34,376 nucleotides of DNA from Planctomycetota bacterium (lineage in GTDB: Bacteria > Planctomycetota > UBA1135 > GCA-002686595), in the NCBI GenBank assembly GCA_009691855.1, contig SIAI01000041.1, forward strand, positions 1-34,376, read 5' to 3'. The notes beneath the pieces were generated by a model. That model was not told where the DNA came from, did no database searches, and saw only the letters and a program-made list of their open reading frames with translations. How positions within the stretch are numbered: the first letter of the stretch is position 1; each line of letters opens with the position of its first letter. This document shows, piece after piece, positions 1 through 6,485 of the stretch. The translations under genes and the position numbers were made by a program.

Positions 1-944
1 CAGATGCGGTAGACGCCGCGGCGCGAGCGCAATGGATCCGGATCGGTCAACGGCACCTCGCGCTCGACCAGGCGCAGCTCGCGCAGCACGTGCAGGTACT
101 TGTTGGCGGTGGGGGAGTCGACCCCGACCGACAGGGCGACGTCGCCGACGCGCTCCGCGCCGCGCGCCACGGCCGCGAGGATCGAGTTGTAGGTGCTGGG
201 GTTGGTGAGCTCGGTGTGCAGCAGGTAGTGCACCTCATCGAAGAGATAGCCCTCGGGCCGCAGCACCTCGCGCAGCAGGTTCTCCTCCAGCGTCACGCGC
301 TCGTCGAAGCGCCCCAGGTACGCCGGCATGCCGCCCAGGATCCCGTAGGCGAGCAGGGTCTGTTCGCGCTTCCACTTCGAGAAGAAGCCCAGCGACTCGC
401 TCGGGCTGAGCGGCTCGAGCCTGCGCTGGCCCGTGCGCCGGCCGAAGAGCGGCGAGCGCTCGGCCAGGACCTCCTTTTCCATGAAGGACACCTGGCTGCC
501 GCACAGCACGAGCATCAGCGTCGAGCGCTTGCCGCGCTGGTCCCAGAAGCGCTGGATCAAGGACGGCAGGCCCGGGTTGGCCTCGCACAGGTAGGGGAAC
601 TCGTCGAGGACCAGCACCAGGCGCTCGTCCCCGGCGCGCTCAGCCGCGTAGGCCAGGGCCGCGCTCCAGTCGGGGAAATCGATCGCCGCCAGGAGCGGAT
701 CGCCGAGGGCCTCCTCGAGCACCTTCTTGAAGGCGCGCAGGTTGTCCTTGTCGCGCACCTGGGCGGCCAGGAAGTAGGCCGCACGCCGGCCCTGGGTGAA
801 CTGCTGCAGGAGCTCGGTCTTGCCCACGCGGCGGCGGCCGTAGAGCACGAACATCTCGGGCTTGCCCGAGTCGGCGAGCTCCTGAAGGACGGCCAGCTCG
901 CGCTGGCGACCGATGAACGGGGGCGTGGGGGCGCGCTGCGTCAT
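1..944 (-). CDS. AAA ATPase of the archaeal-ATPase (ATPase_2/DUF234) type, partial
   Basis: The gene runs off the left edge, so only the first 314 residues are visible. The protein opens with FIGRQREL, the usual start of the archaeal-type ATPase family. Walker A is GRRRVGKT (residues 36-43) and Walker B is LVLVLDEFPYL (about 109-119). A sensor-like stretch LMLVLCGSQVSFME follows. Near residues 255-300 a winged-helix-like segment (SVGVDSPTANKYLHVLREL) precedes the expected DUF234-type C-terminus, which is off the window. Members are NTP-dependent P-loop proteins of unclear cellular role; many sit alone or near mobile DNA. The ATG at 942-944 has no Shine-Dalgarno sequence and a -10-like TATAGT lies only 7 nt upstream, suggesting a leaderless message. 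The family call is firm; function is unknown. Confidence 0.85.
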   Translation of the reverse strand, partial: MTQRAPTPPFIGRQRELAVLQELADSGKPEMFVLYGRRRVGKTELLQQFTQGRRAAYFLAAQVRDKDNLRAFKKVLEEALGDPLLAAIDFPDWSAALAYAAERAGDERLVLVLDEFPYLCEANPGLPSLIQRFWDQRGKRSTLMLVLCGSQVSFMEKEVLAERSPLFGRRTGQRRLEPLSPSESLGFFSKWKREQTLLAYGILGGMPAYLGRFDERVTLEENLLREVLRPEGYLFDEVHYLLHTELTNPSTYNSILAAVARGAERVGDVALSVGVDSPTANKYLHVLRELRLVEREVPLTDPDPLRSRRGVYRI

Positions 945-990
945 GGTAGCACTATACTGAGGAGTATTATACGTGCAAGTATACTAAAGG
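945..990 (-). promoter_or_regulatory. AT-rich promoter/operator with repeated TATAC motifs
   Basis: In DNA that is otherwise about 70% GC, 951-985 is strikingly AT-rich. It holds three related motifs on the plus strand: ACTATACT (951-958), AGTATTATAC (963-972) and the perfect palindrome AGTATACT (978-985). Read on the minus strand, TTGCAC and TATAGT are 16 nt apart, and TATAGT ends 7 nt before the ATG of the ATPase. A second TATAAT (966-971) is also present. This looks like a promoter overlapped by repeated operator sites. The binding factor is unknown, and autoregulation by the ATPase's winged-helix part is only a guess. Confidence 0.5.
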
Positions 991-1144
991 CTCGTGGAGG
1001 CCCTCCCAGGACCACTCCCTTGAGGGTTCGTGGCGGCCGCCGACCTCTGCCAGGCCTGTCCGGTGTCGGCTCCAAGGTCCAGGCTCCTGGCGACATCCAT
1101 CCACCGTCTTAGCCCGGGGCGCGCTCTGCGAGGGCTGCGGATCC

Positions 1145-1170
1145 GGCGCCCGGTTCGCCCCGCGGGCGCC
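1145..1170. repeat. 8-bp inverted repeat in the divergent gap
   Basis: GGCGCCCG (1145-1152) pairs perfectly with CGGGCGCC (1163-1170) across a 10-nt loop. It lies in the 284-bp gap between the divergent ATPase and kinase-fold genes, about 60 bp before the latter. There is no U-tract, so it is not a classical terminator. It may be an operator, a 5' leader structure, or chance in GC-rich DNA. Nothing else recognisable was seen in the gap apart from the AT-rich promoter at its left end. Confidence 0.3.
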
Positions 1171-1228
1171 GTCGTCGGGCTGCGTTCCTCTACCCCCTGT
1201 CCGTAGACTCGCTCGCGGAGACCAACGC

Positions 1229-2038
1229 TTGCCCGCGCAACTGACGACCCCTTCCTGGCTGCTGGCGCTCGGCAAGGAGCCGCCGCCCGAGGAGGTCGAG
1301 CTCGCCAGGGGACGCTACCGGCTGGAGCGGATCTTCAAGCACGACTTCTTCGCCTACACCGCGCTGTACCAGTCCATGGGGCCTGCGCCGGTCGAGCGCA
1401 TCGTGCTGAAGATCGGGCGTCGGGCGCCCCTTCTGGGCCTGCCGCTGTCGTGGATCGGGCGGCTGCACTCCTGGCACGAATCGGCCGTGTTCGCCGAGGT
1501 CGATGACCTGCCCATCGTGCCGCGCTTCACCGGGCGCTACGGCCGGTACGGCATCACGCACGAGTTCATCGAGGGCCATCCGCTGGAGAAGGGCGAGCGC
1601 GTGGCCGACGACTTTTTCACGCGCCTCGAAGTGGGCCTGACCGAGATCCACCGCCGTGGGCTCGCCTACGTCGACCTGGAGAAGTGCGAGAACGTGCTGG
1701 TCGCCGCCGATGGCCGGCCGTTCCTGTTCGACTTCCAGATCTCCTGGCGCTGGCCCTTCGCCTTCGGGCGCGGGCGCTGGCCCGAGAGCTGGATCGCGCG
1801 CCGCTTCCAGGCCGGCGACCGCTATCACCTCACCAAGCTGAAGCTGCGCACGCGCCCCGACCTGTTCACGCCCGAGGATCTCGCGGCCGCCAAGCGCAAG
1901 CCTTTCCTCGTGCGCCTGCACGGCCGCTTGACGCGACCGTTGACGCTGCTGCGCCGCTTCGTGCTCAACCGCGTCGATCCCACGCGCAAGCGCGGCGAGC
2001 GCGGTCGCGTGCGCGTCGAGGGCCCCAACGAGCCATGA
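1229..2038 (+). CDS. Kinase-fold protein (RIO/WaaP-like small-molecule or LPS kinase type)
   Basis: This 269-residue protein has a minimal protein-kinase fold. The likely ATP-binding lysine is in IVLKIGRR (about residue 60). The catalytic loop is [13 protein letters not shown] (Asp about residue 149), with D-x-x-x-x-EN in place of HRDxKxxN. The metal-binding motif is DFQ (about 167) instead of DFG. No activation-segment APE is evident, which resembles lipopolysaccharide/Kdo kinases and RIO-type kinases more than true Ser/Thr kinases. The C-terminus is rich in Arg and Lys. The start is TTG, chosen because CGGAG lies about 8 nt upstream and no ATG fits. It precedes the Ser/Thr kinase by 133 bp. 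The substrate cannot be told; a sugar or lipid-core substrate is an inference. Confidence 0.7.
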   Translation: MPAQLTTPSWLLALGKEPPPEEVELARGRYRLERIFKHDFFAYTALYQSMGPAPVERIVLKIGRRAPLLGLPLSWIGRLHSWHESAVFAEVDDLPIVPRFTGRYGRYGITHEFIEGHPLEKGERVADDFFTRLEVGLTEIHRRGLAYVDLEKCENVLVAADGRPFLFDFQISWRWPFAFGRGRWPESWIARRFQAGDRYHLTKLKLRTRPDLFTPEDLAAAKRKPFLVRLHGRLTRPLTLLRRFVLNRVDPTRKRGERGRVRVEGPNEP

Positions 2039-2171
2039 ACGCGCACTCGCTTCGCACCCGCCGATCCAGCGCTCCGAGGCAGCGCAGCCCGCGCCGCGAA
2101 CAAGCTTCTCCTTCCCCAGAGAGCGAAGAGAAGCGGATCCAGCTTTCGGACGTCGGGTACCCTTCCGGACG

Positions 2172-3797
2172 ATGTTGGGAGTAGTCGACGAGAGCATGTT
2201 CACGAGCCATCCCACCGAGATCGGGCCTTACAAGGTTCTGGAAGTCCTCGGCCAAGGAGGCGTGGGCACCGTGTACCTGGTGCAGCAGCGTGAGCCCTTC
2301 CGCCGCAAGGCGGCGCTCAAGCTGATCAAGCTCGGCATGGACACGCGCGAGGTGCTGGTGCGCTTCGCGCAGGAGCGCCAGCTGCTGGCCTCGATGAGCC
2401 ACCCGAACATCGCCAAGGTGTTCGACGCGGGCCAGACCGAGACCGGCCGGCCGTTCTTCGTGATGGAGTACGTGGCCGGCGAGCCCATCACCGACTACTG
2501 CGACCGTCACCGCCTGTCTCTGAGCGAGCGCCTGGAGCTCTTCGTCACCGTGTGCCGCGCGCTCCAGCACGCGCACCAGAAGGGCATCCTGCACCGCGAC
2601 GTGAAGCCCTCGAACCTCCTGGTCATGAACCAGGACGGCAAGCACGTGCCGATGGTGATCGACTTCGGCCTGGCCAAGGTGTTGCGCACCGAGCCCGCCA
2701 GCGCGCACCTCTTGACGCGCGAGGGCCAGTTCCTCGGCACGCCGCGCTACATGAGTCCGGAGCAGATCGAGCTGCCCTCCGACGAGGTCGACACGCGCTC
2801 TGACGTGTACTCGCTCGGGGTGGTGCTGTTCGAGCTCTTGACCGGCGAGCCGCCCTACGAGCGGCGCATCACCGACGGCGGTCTGCCCAAGCTCCTGCAC
2901 TCGATCCGCGCGGAGGAATCCACGCGCCCGAGCACGCGCCTGACGCAGCTGCGCAAGGAGGTCGCCGAGGTCGCCGACAAGCGCCGCACGGACCGCGCGG
3001 CGCTGCTGGCGCAGGTGCGCGGCGACCTGGACTGGCTGGTGGTCAAGGCGCTCGAGCGCGACCGCGACCGCCGCTACCAGTCGGCCGCCGAGCTCGCCGC
3101 CGACGTCGAGCGCTACCTGCGCCGCGACCCGATCCTGGCGCGCCCGCCCACGGCCTCCTACCGCATCGAGCGCTACGTGCGCCGCAACCCGCTGGCCGTC
3201 GGCGGCTTGCTGGCGGTGGTTCTGGCCCTGATGCTCGGCTCGGGCGGCAGTTTGTACTGGTTCTACCGCGCGAACCAGCTGCGCGAGACCAAGGCCGCGC
3301 TGATGGGGATGTGCGAGTCGATCCGCACCGACGTGGCCGACGCCCACATCTGGTTCGAAGAGGTGATCGCCCACGATCCCTCGCAGGAGCTGGAGCGCGA
3401 CGTCCTCGTACCGATCAAGCGCTCGGCAGAGCGCGTAGCCAGCGCCCTCGAAGGCGCGACTCCGAGCCCGGAGCAGGTAGCCGCCCGCGAGCCGGCGATG
3501 GCCGAGCAGCTGCGGATCCTGGAGGCCCACATCGAGCACATGCGCGTGGTCACGATGGAGCGCTGGAACGCGAAGGATGACGCTGGACGCATCGGCGGCG
3601 CGCTCGACCAGCAGTACGACGCGATCTACAAGGACATCCGCACCCTGTGCAGCCAGCTCGTGACTTCGCTCAACGAGAGCAGCGCGCGCGACTGGAAGCG
3701 CGCCGCCGAATCCTCGATCGCGGTCAACGCCGCCTTCGTGCTGGCGCTGCTGAGTGGCTCGGTCCTGGTCTTGCGCTTCTGGGCCAAGCGCAGCTGA
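2172..3797 (+). CDS. Membrane Ser/Thr protein kinase with C-terminal two-TM sensor region
   Basis: The 541-residue protein begins with a complete PknB-type kinase domain (about residues 18-290): glycine loop [14 protein letters not shown]-binding Lys in ALKLIK (about 50), HRDVKPSN (Asp about 144), DFGLAKV (about 164) and the activation segment [10 protein letters not shown]. After a basic YVRRNP stretch comes TM1 (about 340-362). A helical region of about 150 residues with [10 protein letters not shown] follows, then TM2 (about 515-537) and a short AKRS tail. The helical part should be periplasmic and resembles the four-helix sensor bundles of chemoreceptors and histidine kinases. The start could be ATG 2172 or ATG 2196; neither has a strong Shine-Dalgarno sequence. 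Its targets are unknown. It ends facing a convergent peroxiredoxin gene. Confidence 0.93.
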   Translation: MLGVVDESMFTSHPTEIGPYKVLEVLGQGGVGTVYLVQQREPFRRKAALKLIKLGMDTREVLVRFAQERQLLASMSHPNIAKVFDAGQTETGRPFFVMEYVAGEPITDYCDRHRLSLSERLELFVTVCRALQHAHQKGILHRDVKPSNLLVMNQDGKHVPMVIDFGLAKVLRTEPASAHLLTREGQFLGTPRYMSPEQIELPSDEVDTRSDVYSLGVVLFELLTGEPPYERRITDGGLPKLLHSIRAEESTRPSTRLTQLRKEVAEVADKRRTDRAALLAQVRGDLDWLVVKALERDRDRRYQSAAELAADVERYLRRDPILARPPTASYRIERYVRRNPLAVGGLLAVVLALMLGSGGSLYWFYRANQLRETKAALMGMCESIRTDVADAHIWFEEVIAHDPSQELERDVLVPIKRSAERVASALEGATPSPEQVAAREPAMAEQLRILEAHIEHMRVVTMERWNAKDDAGRIGGALDQQYDAIYKDIRTLCSQLVTSLNESSARDWKRAAESSIAVNAAFVLALLSGSVLVLRFWAKRS

Positions 3798-3880
3798 GCT
3801 CCACGCGCGAGGCTGCGCCTTCGTTGGCGGAGTCCGGTGCCCGAACGTTCACGCTCCCTTCCCGTTCCCCACGCCGAAAC

Positions 3881-3922
3881 GCGCTCGGCCGCGTCGTTCC
3901 TGCGAACGACGCGGCCGAGTGC
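3881..3922. terminator. Long perfect hairpin between convergent genes
   Basis: CTCGGCCGCGTCGTT (3884-3898) pairs perfectly over 15 bp with AACGACGCGGCCGAG (3905-3919), leaving a 6-nt loop CCTGCG. Two more base pairs and one G-U extend the stem to 3881-3922. It lies between the ends of the kinase gene (3797, +) and the peroxiredoxin gene (3954, -), as expected for a bidirectional transcription terminator. There is no long U-tract on either side; only a short TTT follows on the minus strand. Confidence 0.65.
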
Positions 3923-3953
3923 GGGAGTCGAGGGCCGAGCTCCAGGCGCTCGC

Positions 3954-4409
3954 TCAGCCCAGCTTTTTCAGCGCGCCCTGGACCTCGCTCCAGTTGCGCT
4001 CTTCCTTGGTGTTCTCCTGCACCTGGCAGAAGGCGACCTTGCCGTTCTTGTCGATGATGACCGTCGCGCGATGCGAGATGAAGGGCACGGCCGGGTGCTG
4101 CAGACCGAACTTCTTGGCCACCTCGAGCAGCGGATCGGCGAGCAGGTCGTGCTTGATGCCCTTGGCCGTCTTCCAGGCCTTGTGCGACCAGGTCGAGTCG
4201 CGGCTGATGCCAACGGTGATCGTGTTCGGCGTGCTGATCGTGGGCTCGCTCGAGATGCGGCAGTTTTCCTTCTCGCAGGTCGGCGACCAGTCGAGCGGGT
4301 AGAACATCAGCACGACGTTCTTGCCCTTGTGGGCCGAGAGCTTCCACTCCTTCTCGTCCTGGGTCTTGAGCGTGAAATCCGGGGCGGCGGTGCCGACGTC
4401 GATGGGCAT
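3954..4409 (-). CDS. Peroxiredoxin, AhpC/TSA (BCP-like) family
   Basis: This 151-residue thiol peroxidase reduces hydrogen peroxide or organic peroxides in the cytoplasm. It starts MPIDVGTAAPDFTL, the usual family opening. The peroxidatic site is PLDWSPTC (P-x3-[S/T]-x2-C), with the peroxidatic Cys at residue 45. A second Cys five residues on (Cys50, C-x4-C) matches the BCP/PrxQ type, in which it resolves the sulfenic acid. No signal peptide is present. ATG at 4407-4409 was chosen because GGAG lies 8 nt upstream and homology begins there; the frame stays open upstream without family sequence. Unlike the peroxiredoxin-like gene at 25726, this one uses ordinary Cys. Confidence 0.93.
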   Translation of the reverse strand: MPIDVGTAAPDFTLKTQDEKEWKLSAHKGKNVVLMFYPLDWSPTCEKENCRISSEPTISTPNTITVGISRDSTWSHKAWKTAKGIKHDLLADPLLEVAKKFGLQHPAVPFISHRATVIIDKNGKVAFCQVQENTKEERNWSEVQGALKKLG

Positions 4410-4537
4410 GTTCAGGTCTCCGGTTGGTGGGATGCGGGCCAGCCGGGATCGTAGCCGGGGCTCGGGGCGGGACGCCAGCAGGCGCGCCAAGTGCCCGCGC
4501 GAGGGGCGCGAGGGACTCGCGCCCAGGAAGTTCGCGC

Positions 4538-5026
4538 TCAGCGCCCGAGTTGCGTGCCGCGCAAGTCCGCGTGGCGGCTCGCGACGATCCGCCAGCCGTC
4601 GTCGCCATCGACGAGCTCGGCCGTGACGCGGATGCGCCAGGTCTCCTGCCAGGCGTCACCGCGGCGGCGTTCGAAGAGCGCCTCGAGCTCCAGGGTCGCG
4701 TGCTCGTCCTGCACGCTGACCGCGGCCGCGTCCTCGTCGATGGTGACGCGCGTCAGGAGCTCACGCGTCTCGCGCTGGCGCTCCTGGGACGCCTGCAGCA
4801 GCGCGCCGAACAGCATCTGCCGGTCGAGCGCGTAGCCGGCGTGCTTCCAGTCGCGCGCGAGCGGCTCGACGCACTCGCCCGGGTTGCCGCGGTTGTAGGC
4901 GTCCTCCATGTGCGCGACGAGGCGGCGGATCTTGGTCTCGGCGGGCGTGAAGAAGCGCACCACGAAGCCGATCCCGAGGTACAGCGCCACGATCGCGAGC
5001 AGCGGCAGCACGAGCTTGCGAGCCAT
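4538..5026 (-). CDS. Small membrane-anchored protein, possibly SnoaL/NTF2-like
   Basis: The 162-residue protein has one N-terminal membrane helix (LVLPLLAIVALYLGIGFVVRF), followed by a soluble domain starting ETKIRRLVAHMEDAYNRGNP. The domain has the helix-then-curved-sheet pattern of NTF2/SnoaL-like folds: AYNRGN near the start, then alternating strands ending in TWRIRVTAELVDGDDGWRIVASRH. It is probably tethered in the membrane with the domain outside. The start at 5026 has an excellent Shine-Dalgarno sequence (GGAGG, 4 nt before ATG). It is divergent from the LanC-like gene across 83 bp. The fold assignment is tentative and the function unknown. Confidence 0.75.
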   Translation of the reverse strand: MARKLVLPLLAIVALYLGIGFVVRFFTPAETKIRRLVAHMEDAYNRGNPGECVEPLARDWKHAGYALDRQMLFGALLQASQERQRETRELLTRVTIDEDAAAVSVQDEHATLELEALFERRRGDAWQETWRIRVTAELVDGDDGWRIVASRHADLRGTQLGR

Positions 5027-5109
5027 GACGCCTCCAGGATCGGCGAGCGCGGGGTACGATCCGCGCCCCTTTCCGGGAAACGGAGTCTCAGGAAACGGAG
5101 GGCCATCGC

Positions 5110-6435
5110 GTGAGAGTTCATGCCACCACCGCGTGCGCCTGCGCGCTCGTCCTCGGCGCCTGCCGCAGCCCGGCGGCGGACGGAGCACGCCCGTGGCTCG
5201 CAGCCGCGCGCGAGACCGGTCGCTGGCTGGAGAACGTGGCCCTGCCGACCGACTCCGGGCGCGCCTGGCCGGCGGTGCCGGACGAGGGCACGCCGCCGGA
5301 GACGTCGCTCTACGCCGGCAGCAGCGGCGTGGTGCTGTTCTTCCTCGAGCTCGCCGCGGCGACCGGCGACGTGCACGCGCTCGAACTCGCGCGCTCGGGC
5401 GCGGACGAGCTCCTCGCGCAGCTCCCCACCCACGTCGAGGGCGAGGCCGCGGGGCTCTACACCGGTCTGGCGGGCGTGGGCTTCGCGCTGGGCGAGACCT
5501 GGCGCGCGACCGGCGACACGCGCTACCGCGACGGCCTCGCGCGCTGTGTGGCGACGCTGGCGAGCTCCGCGCGCGCCGCCGACGGCCTGCCGGGCCTGGC
5601 CTGGGGCACCACGAACGACGTCATCGCCGGCACGGCCGGCATCGGCTTCTTCCTGCTGTGGGCCGCAGACCTGCCGGAGAGCCCGGCCGAACTGGATTCG
5701 GCGTCGCTGCGCGAGCTCGCGCGTGACGCGGCGGCACGGCTCGTCGCGCTCGGCGAGCCGCGCGCCTCCGGCCTCGACTGGCCGATGGACTCCGCCTTCC
5801 CGCGGCGCATGCCGAACTTCGCGCACGGCACGGCCGGCATCGCCGCGTTCCTGGCGCGCGCCGGCGCGGCCGACGCCGCCGTGAAGGGCGCCGAGCACCT
5901 GCTGACGCTGGCCGAGCGCGCCGACGGCCTGCGCATCTACCACCACAGCCCGGACGGCACCGAGCTCTTCTACTACGGCTGGTGCCACGGCCCGTGTGGC
6001 ACGGCGCGCCTCTTCCGCGAGCTGGAGCGCGCCGCGCCCGCGTCGCGCTGGGCCGAGCTCGAGCGCGAGTGCGCGCGCGCGCTCGAGGCCAGCGGCTTGC
6101 CGGAGCAGCGCCTGCCGGGCTTCTGGGACAACGTCTCGCGCTGCTGCGGCTCGGCCGGCGTGCTCGAGTTCTTCGCGAGCCTGTACGCGCGCGGCGGAAC
6201 AGCGGCCGACCTCGCCTTCGCGCAGCGCGTCGCGCGCGACCTCTTGGTGCGCGGCACGCGCGACGAGCGTGGCCTGCGCTGGATCCAGGCCGAGCAGCGC
6301 ACGCAGCCCGAGCTGCTGGCAGCCCAGACAGGCCTGCTGCAGGGCGCGGCCGGCATCGGGCTCGCGTTGCTGCACCTCGACGGGGCCGAACGCGCTCGAC
6401 CACCCCTCGTCGTGCTGCCCGACGAGCCACGCTGA
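5110..6435 (+). CDS. LanC-like lipoprotein with Cys-Cys-Gly zinc motif
   Basis: The 441-residue protein is of the LanC/LANCL family, whose members add Cys thiols to dehydroamino acids (lanthionine synthesis) or to electrophiles such as glutathione partners. Repeated Gly-rich loops (GTAGIAAFLAR, GAAGIGLALL) fit the double-toroid fold. Zinc-site motifs are GWCHGPCG (Cys292) and RCCGSAG (Cys345, Cys346). In LanC and LANCL1 the second motif is CHG, so the His ligand is Cys here. The N-terminus is a signal peptide with lipobox LGAC, which would place the enzyme outside the inner membrane, unusual for LanC. GTG 5110 is preceded by GGAGG at about 7 nt. No dehydratase or precursor peptide gene is nearby, so a lantibiotic role is not supported. 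Confidence 0.85.
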   Translation: MRVHATTACACALVLGACRSPAADGARPWLAAARETGRWLENVALPTDSGRAWPAVPDEGTPPETSLYAGSSGVVLFFLELAAATGDVHALELARSGADELLAQLPTHVEGEAAGLYTGLAGVGFALGETWRATGDTRYRDGLARCVATLASSARAADGLPGLAWGTTNDVIAGTAGIGFFLLWAADLPESPAELDSASLRELARDAAARLVALGEPRASGLDWPMDSAFPRRMPNFAHGTAGIAAFLARAGAADAAVKGAEHLLTLAERADGLRIYHHSPDGTELFYYGWCHGPCGTARLFRELERAAPASRWAELERECARALEASGLPEQRLPGFWDNVSRCCGSAGVLEFFASLYARGGTAADLAFAQRVARDLLVRGTRDERGLRWIQAEQRTQPELLAAQTGLLQGAAGIGLALLHLDGAERARPPLVVLPDEPR

Positions 6436-6485
6436 GCGCGATCTCCGAACTCGCGTGCTCCCGGCGCGAGGCATAGGATTCGGCC

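Noticed and set aside
966..1228. Short minus-strand and plus-strand frames in the gap before the kinase-fold gene
   Set aside because: They have no Shine-Dalgarno sequence and no protein-like composition; the gap is better explained as promoter and leader DNA.
5110..6435. Lantibiotic biosynthesis cluster around the LanC-like gene
   Set aside because: No LanB, LanM, precursor peptide or dedicated exporter is adjacent; the ABC system at 12-18 kb is on the other strand and has its own organisation.
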